Source: Phycisphaerales bacterium (GTDB lineage: Bacteria; Planctomycetota; Phycisphaerae; Phycisphaerales; UBA1924). From it: DNA of 40,658 nucleotides. A program made the position numbers and the translations under genes. The stretch covers positions 1 to 40,658 of the forward strand of contig RECZ01000088.1 of the NCBI GenBank assembly GCA_007693765.1, written 5' to 3'. Shown here in pieces: positions 27,798-35,479 of this stretch (within the stretch, counting starts at the first letter, position 1; every line of letters begins with the position of its first letter). A model generated the notes under the pieces. It ran no database searches, had not been told where the DNA came from, and was given only the letters and a program-made list of their open reading frames with translations.

Positions 27798-28787
27798 ATG
27801 CGAAACAATCGAACGTACCAGCGCTCCAGCGCACGCCCCGGGCGCACCGCCCTCACGGTGATCCTCATCATCCTCATCGTGATCCTCGGCGCCTTTGTGA
27901 CGCTCGTCGCCGTCGGCGAGGTCGCCGTCAACTGGGACGGCCTCCGCAACCGTCTCGGCCTCAATTCGAGTGAGACCAGGGCCGAGCCCGCCCGGGTCGA
28001 ACTGCGCGAGGGCCAGGCCTACGCCATCGTCACCCGCCGCCCCATTCAGGCGTACGAGGCGCTCACGATCGAGCACTTCCACGACCGCGAGGGGCGCCTC
28101 TTCCGCGTGGCCGTCACCCCCGACTCGTTCCCCTCGCCGCCCTTCAACGATGTGGTGTCCATGATCGGGCGCGTCTCCGCGACCGACATCCCCGCCGGGC
28201 GCGCCATCCACGACGGCCTGCTGATGCCCGCCGGCACCCGCCCCGGCGTCGTGGCCGCGGTGCCCCCCGGCAAGCGGGCCATGGTGCTCGACGCGTCGCT
28301 CATCCGCGGCGTGCACGGGCTCAACCGCGGCGACCGTGTGGACATCATCGCCACGATGTCGATCGATCTCGCCCGTCAATTCCGAGCCGCCACCGCCGGC
28401 GCACACGTCGCCAACCTCGGCGGCGACAGCGAGGTCAGCTCCTTCGACCGACAGGTCGTGATGCGCGTGCTTGTCGAGAACGGCCAGATCGTTCAGCCCG
28501 CCCGCCAGCGCGCAACGCAAGGCGCCCCCACCTCCAGCCGTCGCGGCCCCGAGGAGATCATCATCGCCGTCGATCCCAACGAGGTCACGCTGCTTAACGA
28601 GGCCATCGCGCTCGGCGCCGACATCATGTGCGTCGCCCGCTCAGGCCGCCCCGACGACATCGACACCACAGTGCCCACCACGTCGAGACTCGGCGGCGAG
28701 CACACCACCCTCAACGCCGTCGAGACCATCGTCGGCAACGACCGCCGCGTGATCGTCTTCCCCGGTTCCAACACCAACAACCGCTGA
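27798..28787 (+). CDS. cpaB: Flp pilus assembly protein CpaB/RcpC
   Basis: 329 residues. One membrane helix (about 18-42, TALTVILIILIVILGAFVTLVAVG) anchors the protein, with the rest periplasmic. An SAF domain covers about residues 70-150 (VTRRPIQAYEALTIEHF...IGRVSATDIPAGRAIHDGLL). The RcpC domain (about 155-290) includes GKRAMVLDASLIRGVHGLNRGD and EIIIAVDPNEVTLLNEAIALGADI. RcpC/CpaB gates or stabilises the secretin. It lies between tadE and the tadG-like gene. The ~100-bp gap before it shows no promoter, and AAGGCGAG precedes the start. Confidence 0.92.
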   Translation: MRNNRTYQRSSARPGRTALTVILIILIVILGAFVTLVAVGEVAVNWDGLRNRLGLNSSETRAEPARVELREGQAYAIVTRRPIQAYEALTIEHFHDREGRLFRVAVTPDSFPSPPFNDVVSMIGRVSATDIPAGRAIHDGLLMPAGTRPGVVAAVPPGKRAMVLDASLIRGVHGLNRGDRVDIIATMSIDLARQFRAATAGAHVANLGGDSEVSSFDRQVVMRVLVENGQIVQPARQRATQGAPTSSRRGPEEIIIAVDPNEVTLLNEAIALGADIMCVARSGRPDDIDTTVPTTSRLGGEHTTLNAVETIVGNDRRVIVFPGSNTNNR

Positions 28788-28849
28788 CCGCCGGCCGGCC
28801 TCGCCCCATCCCGCAGGTACCCGCCGACACTCGCACCAATCGCCCACGC

Positions 28850-30514
28850 ATGGCCACGAGACCCGACATCACTGCCTCGCGTCGCGGCGTCGAACGGCGC
28901 GGGTGGCGGCGTGGATCGACGTTCGTGCCTCTGGCGCTGATCGTCGTCACGTTCATGGCCATCGCCGCGGTGGCCATCGATCTCGGCATGTCGTCGCTCA
29001 CGCGCAACCTCCTGCAGACCGCCGTCGAGCACAGCGCGCTCGAGGGCGCACGATGGAAGGATGCGCTGCCCGATCAGGAACGACGCATCCTCGCCAGCCA
29101 AGCCGTCGCGCTCGTCTTCGACGACGATCTCAACATCGATGACCTCGACGAGCCCCACGCCCTCGGCGCGGGGCCGCTCTTCCGTGTCACCGGGGGGACC
29201 GGGGACCTCGACGCCCTCGGCCTGATCGAGCTCGGCGACCCCAGTCTTCCACGCGGCGGCAACGTCTACCGCGAGCGCGAAGCCTTCGCCCCCGGCGTCA
29301 ACATCTGGCTGGCGCTGAACGAGGCGAACCTGCCGCACGGCGACATGCTCTCGGGCGTGTACGACCCCGCCGCGAGCAACCTCGACGGCCGTTTCATGGG
29401 CGGCGCGTGGTTGCCCTACGACAGAGAAGACCTCACGCCCGACGCCGACGGCTCGGCCTTCCTCGTCCGGATGCGCCGCACCAACAACTTCCAGAACCTC
29501 GACCGCCTCCCCGACATCAGCACGTCCGGCCCAGCCATCCCTTACCTCTTCGGGCGCGGCTCGATGCTGCCCGGCGCCGACCCCGGCGCCACCTACTCCC
29601 CCCGCCACCACGGCATGACGGTGCGCGCCACGGCCATCGCGGACGCCCGGCCCGCCAAGACAATCGGCGCTCCCGGATACACCGACCCGCTGCTCGCCGG
29701 CGCTCTCATCCCCGGCGCGGCCCCGTTCGCGCTAGCGCTCGATTACTGGAACACGCTCGTCGTGCACATTCCCCCGGCGTTCCCGCCCGTGCTCACGGTC
29801 GATCTGGCGACGGGCGAGGTCGAAGACCTCACCGGCCCGGTGGGCGTGCTGACACGCGTAGCCACCCTCAACGCCGCCATCGACAACAGCCAGACCTCCA
29901 TCACCGTCTCCACCAACGCCGGCTTCCCCACCGACGCGACCCCCTTCCGGGTGCGGGTCGAGGGTGAGATCCTCACGGTTACCGCCGTCGCCGGCACAAC
30001 GTGGACGGTCGTTCGCGGCGCCGAGGACACACCCGCCGCGCCCCATGCCCAGGACACCGCCGTGGCGCTGCTGGCGTCGATGACGATCGGCCGACCGCTG
30101 AGCGTGGTGCGGAGCGCCCCCGTGGGCCTGTCGCCCGTGCAGGGCGCAACACGCAACGTGCTCGTCCCGCTCTACGCCACCGTGAACGTGGGCGGCTCGG
30201 ACATCGACCTCATCGTCGGGTTCGGCCTCGCCGAGATCCAGCCCGGCGTGCCGAACCCCGACCCGCTGGACCCGGCGCTCGCGTTCGAGCTGCGCAAGGC
30301 CGCGGCGACGGTGCTGCCCCGCAACACGGGGGCGACGCTCGCCGGGGCGTGGTTTTCCGAGGTTGAAGATGTCCTGGGGCCGCTCGATCCGGCCGATATT
30401 GAAGAACTCCTCAACGGCGACGGAACGCCGTTGAATCCTGGTCTGCTGGGCTGGCACGCGCAGGTCGATCAGTCGGCGCTGGCGCCGGCGCTGGTCCGCG
30501 CGTACGGCCCCTGA
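28850..30514 (+). CDS. tadG: TadG-like pseudopilin with large exported domain
   Basis: 554 residues. RRGSTFVPLALIVVTFMAIAAVAIDLGMSSLTRNLLQTAVEHSALEGA is the TadG/TadE-like N-terminus: one membrane helix followed by an amphipathic helix. The exported part lacks the usual von Willebrand A domain with a MIDAS motif. Residues ~345-407 (ITVSTNAGFP...VRVEGEILTVTAV...WTVVRGAEDT..AAPH) resemble a short beta-structured module known from phage and virion proteins and from large surface proteins. TadG is needed for pilus assembly and anchoring. The ATG at 28850 is weakly preceded by a purine run. It is co-directional with cpaB and tadZ. Confidence 0.8.
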   Translation: MATRPDITASRRGVERRGWRRGSTFVPLALIVVTFMAIAAVAIDLGMSSLTRNLLQTAVEHSALEGARWKDALPDQERRILASQAVALVFDDDLNIDDLDEPHALGAGPLFRVTGGTGDLDALGLIELGDPSLPRGGNVYREREAFAPGVNIWLALNEANLPHGDMLSGVYDPAASNLDGRFMGGAWLPYDREDLTPDADGSAFLVRMRRTNNFQNLDRLPDISTSGPAIPYLFGRGSMLPGADPGATYSPRHHGMTVRATAIADARPAKTIGAPGYTDPLLAGALIPGAAPFALALDYWNTLVVHIPPAFPPVLTVDLATGEVEDLTGPVGVLTRVATLNAAIDNSQTSITVSTNAGFPTDATPFRVRVEGEILTVTAVAGTTWTVVRGAEDTPAAPHAQDTAVALLASMTIGRPLSVVRSAPVGLSPVQGATRNVLVPLYATVNVGGSDIDLIVGFGLAEIQPGVPNPDPLDPALAFELRKAAATVLPRNTGATLAGAWFSEVEDVLGPLDPADIEELLNGDGTPLNPGLLGWHAQVDQSALAPALVRAYGP

Positions 30515-30557
30515 GACCCCCGTCCCACGCAACGCCCGACGAGGAATACAACGCTCC

Positions 30558-31793
30558 GTGTCGAAAACAACCTCCATACTCGTCGTCGGCCCCGATCGAA
30601 CCCTCCCCCGCGAGATCGACTCCGCGCTCTCCTCGCTTGAGAGCGTGCGGATGGTCACGCACTACACGCCCGACTACCGGCAGGGCATCGAGAGCGCGCG
30701 GAGCCGTCGCCCCGACATCGCCATCGTCGAGATGGGCACGGACCACCGCTCTCTGAAGATGTTCGTCGAGGAAGTGCGTGTCGGCTCTCCCGAGACGTCG
30801 ATCATCGCGGCGTACCACGCCCAGTCGCTCACCGGCGGCTCCGGCGAGAGCGACACCATCATCAAGGCGATCCGGATGGGCGTGCAGGACTTCCTACGCC
30901 GGCCCGTCTCCAGCTCCGAGCTCGAGCAGTTCCTCGAGCGGCAGCTCCATCGCCCGCAGTCCGGCGCGCAGCTCGGGCGCATCTGCACGTTCTTCGCCAA
31001 CAAGGGCGGCGTGGGCAAGTCCACCCTGTCGGTCAACGTCGCGACCCTTCTGGCCACACGCCGGCCAGGGCGCGTGCTTCTGGTGGACGCCTCGATCCAG
31101 ATGGGCGTGTGCAACACCATGCTCAACGCCCTGCACCCCAAGACGTCGCTCATCGACGCCGTGCGCGAGCGGGCCCGTCTCGACGAGACGCTCATCCGCG
31201 AGCTGGCCTACGAGCACGACAGCGGGCTGCACCTGCTCGCCGCGCCCAACAGCGCGGTCGAAGCGACAGAGATCGACGACGAGGTCATCGCCCGCATCCT
31301 CACGCTGGCGCGGCGCACGTACGACTACGTGATCGTCGACACCTTCCCCATGCTCGACAGCGTGATGATGGCCATCCTCGACCTCACCGACCGGGCCTAT
31401 CTCGTCACCGAGAGCGTGGTGCCCACGCTCCGCGGCGCCGCCAGCCTGCTCGAGACGCTCGATGAGATCGGCCTGCCCGAAGACCGCCGGCGCATCATCC
31501 TCAACCGCTACTCAAAGTTCGCGGGCAACCTGCCGGTGCGCGACGTCGCCGAGAAGCTCGGGCAGGAGATCGCCCACGTCGTGCCCTACCAGAAGAAGCT
31601 GCTCATCGCCGCCAATCAGGGCGTGCCCTTCGTCATCGGCGCCGGGCGCTCGGGCGACTTCACCCGCGCCGTGGCCAAGATCGTCGACGAGATCGACTCC
31701 GACTGGTCGCCCCGCTTTGCGCAGAGCAGCGTGCTCAACCGCTCCGAATCGTCTGAGAACACGCCCGAGCGCGGCAACGAGGTGCGTGCGTGA
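30558..31793 (+). CDS. tadZ: Pilus localisation ATPase TadZ/CpaE
   Basis: 411 residues with a GTG start. The N-terminal ~130 residues are an atypical receiver domain; the usual phospho-acceptor aspartate is replaced at IVEMG (Glu58). The ParA/MinD-like ATPase has the deviant Walker A FANKGGVGKST (residues 146-156), followed by VLLVDASIQMG. YDYVIVDTFPMLDSV corresponds to the Walker B region. TadZ/CpaE localises the Tad machinery at a pole or site on the membrane. It overlaps tadA by the four bases GTGA, so translation is coupled. Confidence 0.93.
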   Translation: MSKTTSILVVGPDRTLPREIDSALSSLESVRMVTHYTPDYRQGIESARSRRPDIAIVEMGTDHRSLKMFVEEVRVGSPETSIIAAYHAQSLTGGSGESDTIIKAIRMGVQDFLRRPVSSSELEQFLERQLHRPQSGAQLGRICTFFANKGGVGKSTLSVNVATLLATRRPGRVLLVDASIQMGVCNTMLNALHPKTSLIDAVRERARLDETLIRELAYEHDSGLHLLAAPNSAVEATEIDDEVIARILTLARRTYDYVIVDTFPMLDSVMMAILDLTDRAYLVTESVVPTLRGAASLLETLDEIGLPEDRRRIILNRYSKFAGNLPVRDVAEKLGQEIAHVVPYQKKLLIAANQGVPFVIGAGRSGDFTRAVAKIVDEIDSDWSPRFAQSSVLNRSESSENTPERGNEVRA

Positions 31794-33232
31794 CGGACAA
31801 CAACGCGCCCAACCAGGAAGGTGTTTCGCGCGACGCCCTCTCGCGGACGCACATGTCCGTGCCCGCGGCTCGCACCAAGCTCCGCGTGCGCCCCAGCGCC
31901 AACGCCTTCGAACGCGTGCGCGGCGAATCGCCCACCCCGCGAACGGGAACCGCCGGCTACATGACGGTCAAGAGCGACCTGCACGAGCGCCTCCTCAACG
32001 ACGTCGAGGCCAACAATCTGCTCGACGCCAGCGAAGAGGTGCTCACAGACTTCGTCAAGAGCTTCGTCCAGCGCATCCTGGAAAACGAGGACCTCCCGCT
32101 CAACAGCGTGGAGCGTAAACGGCTCGCCGACGACCTGATGCAAGAGACGCTCGGCGTCGGCCCGCTCGCCGCCTTGATGGCCGACCCCGCCGTGACGGAC
32201 ATCCTTGTCAACGGCCCCAGCGAGGTCTACGTCGAGCGGTACGGCCGGCTCGAGCCCACCGAGGTCCGCTTCCGCGACAACGACCACCTCGTGCGCATCA
32301 TCCAGCGCATCGCGGCCAGCGTGGGCCGACGGATCGACGAATCCTCCCCCATGGTCGACGCCCGACTCGTTGACGGCAGCCGCGTGAACGCCACGCTGCC
32401 GCCCGTCTCCATCGACGGCCCCACGCTCTCGATCCGGCGCTTCGGGCATCACCGGCTGCGCCGCGACGACCTGCTGCGGCTGAACATGTACTCCCCGTCG
32501 ATGGTGACGTTCCTCGAGAGCGCTGTGCGGGCGCGGTGCAACATCGTGATCTCCGGCGGCACGGGCGCGGGCAAGTCAACGCTGCTCGGCGCCATCGCCG
32601 AGTCGATCCCCGGGTCGGACCGCGTCATCACGATCGAAGACGCCGCCGAGCTCGTGCTCACGCAGGAGCACGTCGTCCGCCTCGAGACCCGCCCCACGAA
32701 CATCGAGGGCGTCGGGCGCATCAGCGTGCGCGACCTGCTGGTCAACGCGCTGCACATGCGGCCCGATCGCATCATCGTCGGCGAGGTGCGCGGCCCCGAG
32801 GCGCTCGATATGCTCCAGGCCATGAACACCGGCCACGACGGCAGCCTGACCACCATCCACGCCAACAGCCCGCGCGACGCCATATCGCGCCTCGAGACCA
32901 TGGTCCTCACCGCCGGCACCGAACTGCCCTCCCGCGCCGTGCGCGAGCAGATCGTCTCCGCGGTCGACCTCGTGGTGAACGTTCGCCGGTACGAAGACGG
33001 CGTCCGACGCGTCGAGAGCATCACCGAGATCACGGGCATCGAGGGCCTCACGCCGCAGACGCAGGAGATCTTCCGCTTCCAGCGTCGCGGCCGGCACGGC
33101 CGGATGATCGTGGGCGACTTCATCCCGACCGGCATCGTGCCGCGTGTCATCGAAGAGATGCAGGACAGAGACGTCTACGTTCCCCTCAGTCTGTTCCAGC
33201 ACACCGGCGCCGGCGCCAACGAGGAGGAATAA
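31790..33232 (+). CDS. tadA: Secretion ATPase TadA/CpaF
   Basis: A 480-residue hexameric ATPase of the type II/IV secretion superfamily, which drives polymerisation of Flp. The N-terminal domain (~60-200) includes PLAALMADPAVTDILVNGPSEVYVER, a CpaF hallmark. Walker A is GGTGAGKST at residues 256-264. The Asp-box region is VITIEDAAEL, Walker B is RPDRIIVGEVRG and the His-box is GHDGSLTTIHAN. A GTG start overlaps the tadZ stop by four bases, and tadB follows with no gap. An N-terminal stretch of about 55 residues is low-complexity and probably disordered. Confidence 0.95.
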   Translation: MTDNNAPNQEGVSRDALSRTHMSVPAARTKLRVRPSANAFERVRGESPTPRTGTAGYMTVKSDLHERLLNDVEANNLLDASEEVLTDFVKSFVQRILENEDLPLNSVERKRLADDLMQETLGVGPLAALMADPAVTDILVNGPSEVYVERYGRLEPTEVRFRDNDHLVRIIQRIAASVGRRIDESSPMVDARLVDGSRVNATLPPVSIDGPTLSIRRFGHHRLRRDDLLRLNMYSPSMVTFLESAVRARCNIVISGGTGAGKSTLLGAIAESIPGSDRVITIEDAAELVLTQEHVVRLETRPTNIEGVGRISVRDLLVNALHMRPDRIIVGEVRGPEALDMLQAMNTGHDGSLTTIHANSPRDAISRLETMVLTAGTELPSRAVREQIVSAVDLVVNVRRYEDGVRRVESITEITGIEGLTPQTQEIFRFQRRGRHGRMIVGDFIPTGIVPRVIEEMQDRDVYVPLSLFQHTGAGANEEE

Positions 33233-34105
33233 GTGCAGATCGGCATCATCACACTCGTCATCGTCGTCGCGCTGCTGGCGCCGGCGTTGTACTTCTTCCG
33301 CTCGGCGCAGGTGCAGCGACGCTCGCGCGAGCGCCTGGAGGAAGCGCTGCAGTCGCCACCACGCGAGGGCGAGCCCGCGCCGCCCGCGGCGTCGCGCATC
33401 CCCCCCGTGCTGCCGCGCTACCGGGCCGTCCCGTGGCTGATCGCGGCGTTCGTCTTCCTGTTCTGCCTCATCGGCTTCGGCCTGAACCTGCTCTTCTCGG
33501 TGGTCTTCGCGGCCATCGCGTTGCTGCTCACCTCTCAGCTCGAACACATCTATCACGAGCGTCGCATCCTGCGGTTCGAGATGCAGCTCGCCGACGCGAT
33601 CGACCTGCTCGTCTCCTCGCTGAACGCCGGCGCCGGCGTCACCCGGGCGCTCGAGTTCGCCGCGGAGGAATCGGGCAGCCCGCTCAAGCAGCAACTCGAG
33701 CACATCACCGCACGAATCCGCTACGGCGACGATCCGCAGTCGGTCTTCCGCGCGTTCATGCGTCGTGTGCCGCTCGAGAACGTGCGCCTCTTCTCCACGG
33801 CGCTCTCGGTGCACTGGGAGGTCGGCGGCAGCCTCGGGCCAACGCTGGCGATGATCGGGCGCTCCGTGCGCGACCGCATCGAGATCACTCGTCGCATCCG
33901 CACGATGACGGCGCAGACGCGCATCTCGACGATCGCCGTCATCATCGCCACCTATTTCATCGCGCTGATCATGTGGCGCAACGCCCCGGACCGCTTCGAG
34001 GCGTTCCTCTCGACCCCCGTCGGGCAGGCGCTCGTCGCCGGCGCCATCTTCCTCCAGGCCGTCGGCATCGCCTGGTCCGCCGCACTCAGCAGGCCGAGGT
34101 ACTAA
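33233..34105 (+). CDS. tadB: Tad platform protein TadB
   Basis: 290 residues with a GTG start immediately after the tadA stop; GAGGAGG in the tadA tail serves as ribosome-binding site. A helix at the N-terminus and a pair around residues 65-100 precede the type II secretion F domain (FEMQLADAIDLLVSSLNAGAGVTRALEFAAEE), which is followed by two C-terminal helices. TadB and TadC form the inner-membrane platform that couples TadA to pilin. Confidence 0.93.
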   Translation: MQIGIITLVIVVALLAPALYFFRSAQVQRRSRERLEEALQSPPREGEPAPPAASRIPPVLPRYRAVPWLIAAFVFLFCLIGFGLNLLFSVVFAAIALLLTSQLEHIYHERRILRFEMQLADAIDLLVSSLNAGAGVTRALEFAAEESGSPLKQQLEHITARIRYGDDPQSVFRAFMRRVPLENVRLFSTALSVHWEVGGSLGPTLAMIGRSVRDRIEITRRIRTMTAQTRISTIAVIIATYFIALIMWRNAPDRFEAFLSTPVGQALVAGAIFLQAVGIAWSAALSRPRY

Positions 34106-34108
34106 GCC

Positions 34109-35044
34109 ATGTCCATGACCGCGATCATCGTGCTGCTGGTGTGGGTCGCCATCGCCGTGGCGCTCTTCTTCGTCTTCCGCCGCCTTGCCTCGGGCCAGCA
34201 CGCCCGGCAGCGCCTCTTCGCGTCCCAGAGCGCCCCCGTCTCCGACCCGCCCAAGGCCCGCCAGCCCGGCTCGACCGGCGGCTCGCTCACCCGCTGGCTC
34301 TACCTCGCGGGGTACCGCGATCCAACGGCGCCGCTGGCGTTCATTCTCATCACGATCCTGCTCGCGGCCCTCGGGCTCGGACTGGCTTTCGTGCTCGTGC
34401 AGTCGGGTCTGATCGAGCGCGGCTCGTACGCGCTGGGCGCTTTCCCCGGCGGCGTTCTCGAGATCTTCATCCCGGTGCTCATCATCGCGCCGTATCTGGT
34501 GCTGCTGCTCGTGGCGCTGCTGCCCACGGTGGTCGTCCGTGCCCGTCGGCGCAAGCGCGTCACCAAGATCGAGCAGGACCTGCCCATCACCCTCGAACTG
34601 CTCGCCACGCTCACCGAGGCCGGCCTCGGCTTCGACGCCGCGCTCGATCGGCTCATCCGCTCGCAACCCGCCGACCGCCCGCTCACCAGCGAGTTCCGCA
34701 CCTTCCAGGCCGAGACACTCTCCGGGCGCACCCGAGTAGTCTGCTTCCGGCGCATGGCGCGGCGGATCGACATCCCCTCGTTCAACGTCTTCGTCTCGGC
34801 GATCGTACAGGCCGAGCAGTCCGGCGCCGGCATCGCCAACACACTGCGCCATCAGGCCGACGACCTCCGCAACATCCGGCGCGAGCGGGCCCTCGAGTTC
34901 TCGATGTCCCTGCCCGTCAAGCGGCTGGTGCCGATGGTCATCTGCTTCCTGCCCGGCATCTTCGTCGCGGCCCTCGGCCCCCCCTTCGCCGAGCTCATCC
35001 GACAGGTCAACACCCAAGTTATCGGAGGCGCCGGTACGCCATGA
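34109..35044 (+). CDS. tadC: Tad platform protein TadC
   Basis: 311 residues. N-terminal helix (1-25), helices near 75-95 and 105-135, then a type II secretion F domain (KIEQDLPITLELLATLTEAGLGFDAALDRLI) and a C-terminal helix (VPMVICFLPGIFVAALGPPFAEL). It starts three bases after tadB, and its TGA stop overlaps the next gene's ATG by four bases. It works with TadB as the membrane platform. Confidence 0.92.
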   Translation: MSMTAIIVLLVWVAIAVALFFVFRRLASGQHARQRLFASQSAPVSDPPKARQPGSTGGSLTRWLYLAGYRDPTAPLAFILITILLAALGLGLAFVLVQSGLIERGSYALGAFPGGVLEIFIPVLIIAPYLVLLLVALLPTVVVRARRRKRVTKIEQDLPITLELLATLTEAGLGFDAALDRLIRSQPADRPLTSEFRTFQAETLSGRTRVVCFRRMARRIDIPSFNVFVSAIVQAEQSGAGIANTLRHQADDLRNIRRERALEFSMSLPVKRLVPMVICFLPGIFVAALGPPFAELIRQVNTQVIGGAGTP

Positions 35045-35472
35045 GCCGCCCGATCTGGAGCCTCCGGATCCTGGGAACCGGCGACACCGTCGCGAGCCGC
35101 GTGACGATCGCCGACGGCTTCCTTTCTCGCTTGCGCGGCCTGCAGTTCCGCCGCCCCCTCGGGCCCGGTGAGGGCCTCCTCCTAGTCCCCTGCTCCTCGA
35201 TTCACACCATGTTCGTCCGCGGGCCGATCGACGCGGTGTTCCTCGACCGTTCCGGAGCCGTGCTCGGCGTCGAGCACCACATCTCACCTTGGCGTCCGCT
35301 CGTGAAGGCGCCGCGCAAAACTTACGCGACACTCGAACTGCCCGCCGGCGGCGGGCGTGTCCACAAGGGCGACAGACTGCAACTCGACGGGAGGCCCCCG
35401 AATGGCGTTTCTCCCCCAAAATCAGTACGATTCATCACCGGACGCTCACTCGCCGCCGTCCCGACCATTTGA
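35041..35472 (+). CDS. DUF192 family protein inside the tad operon
   Basis: 143 residues. The segment GFLSRLRGLQFRRPLGPGEGLLLVPCSSIHTMFVRGPIDAVFLDRSGAVL is the DUF192 signature, in particular SxHTxFMxxPIDxxFLD. No clear signal peptide is visible, whereas many DUF192 proteins are exported. The start ATG overlaps the tadC stop (ATGA), and the secretin gene begins seven bases after its stop. It is therefore locked into the tad operon. The function of DUF192 is not established; a role in pilus assembly or substrate handling is an inference from position. Confidence 0.88.
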   Translation: MSRPIWSLRILGTGDTVASRVTIADGFLSRLRGLQFRRPLGPGEGLLLVPCSSIHTMFVRGPIDAVFLDRSGAVLGVEHHISPWRPLVKAPRKTYATLELPAGGGRVHKGDRLQLDGRPPNGVSPPKSVRFITGRSLAAVPTI

Positions 35473-35479
35473 GGGTGAT

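Noticed and set aside
32576-35419. Minus-strand frame opposite tadA, tadB, tadC and DUF192
   Set aside because: Arg/Gly/Asp/Glu-rich shadow of four genes with unambiguous plus-strand motifs and tight coupling.
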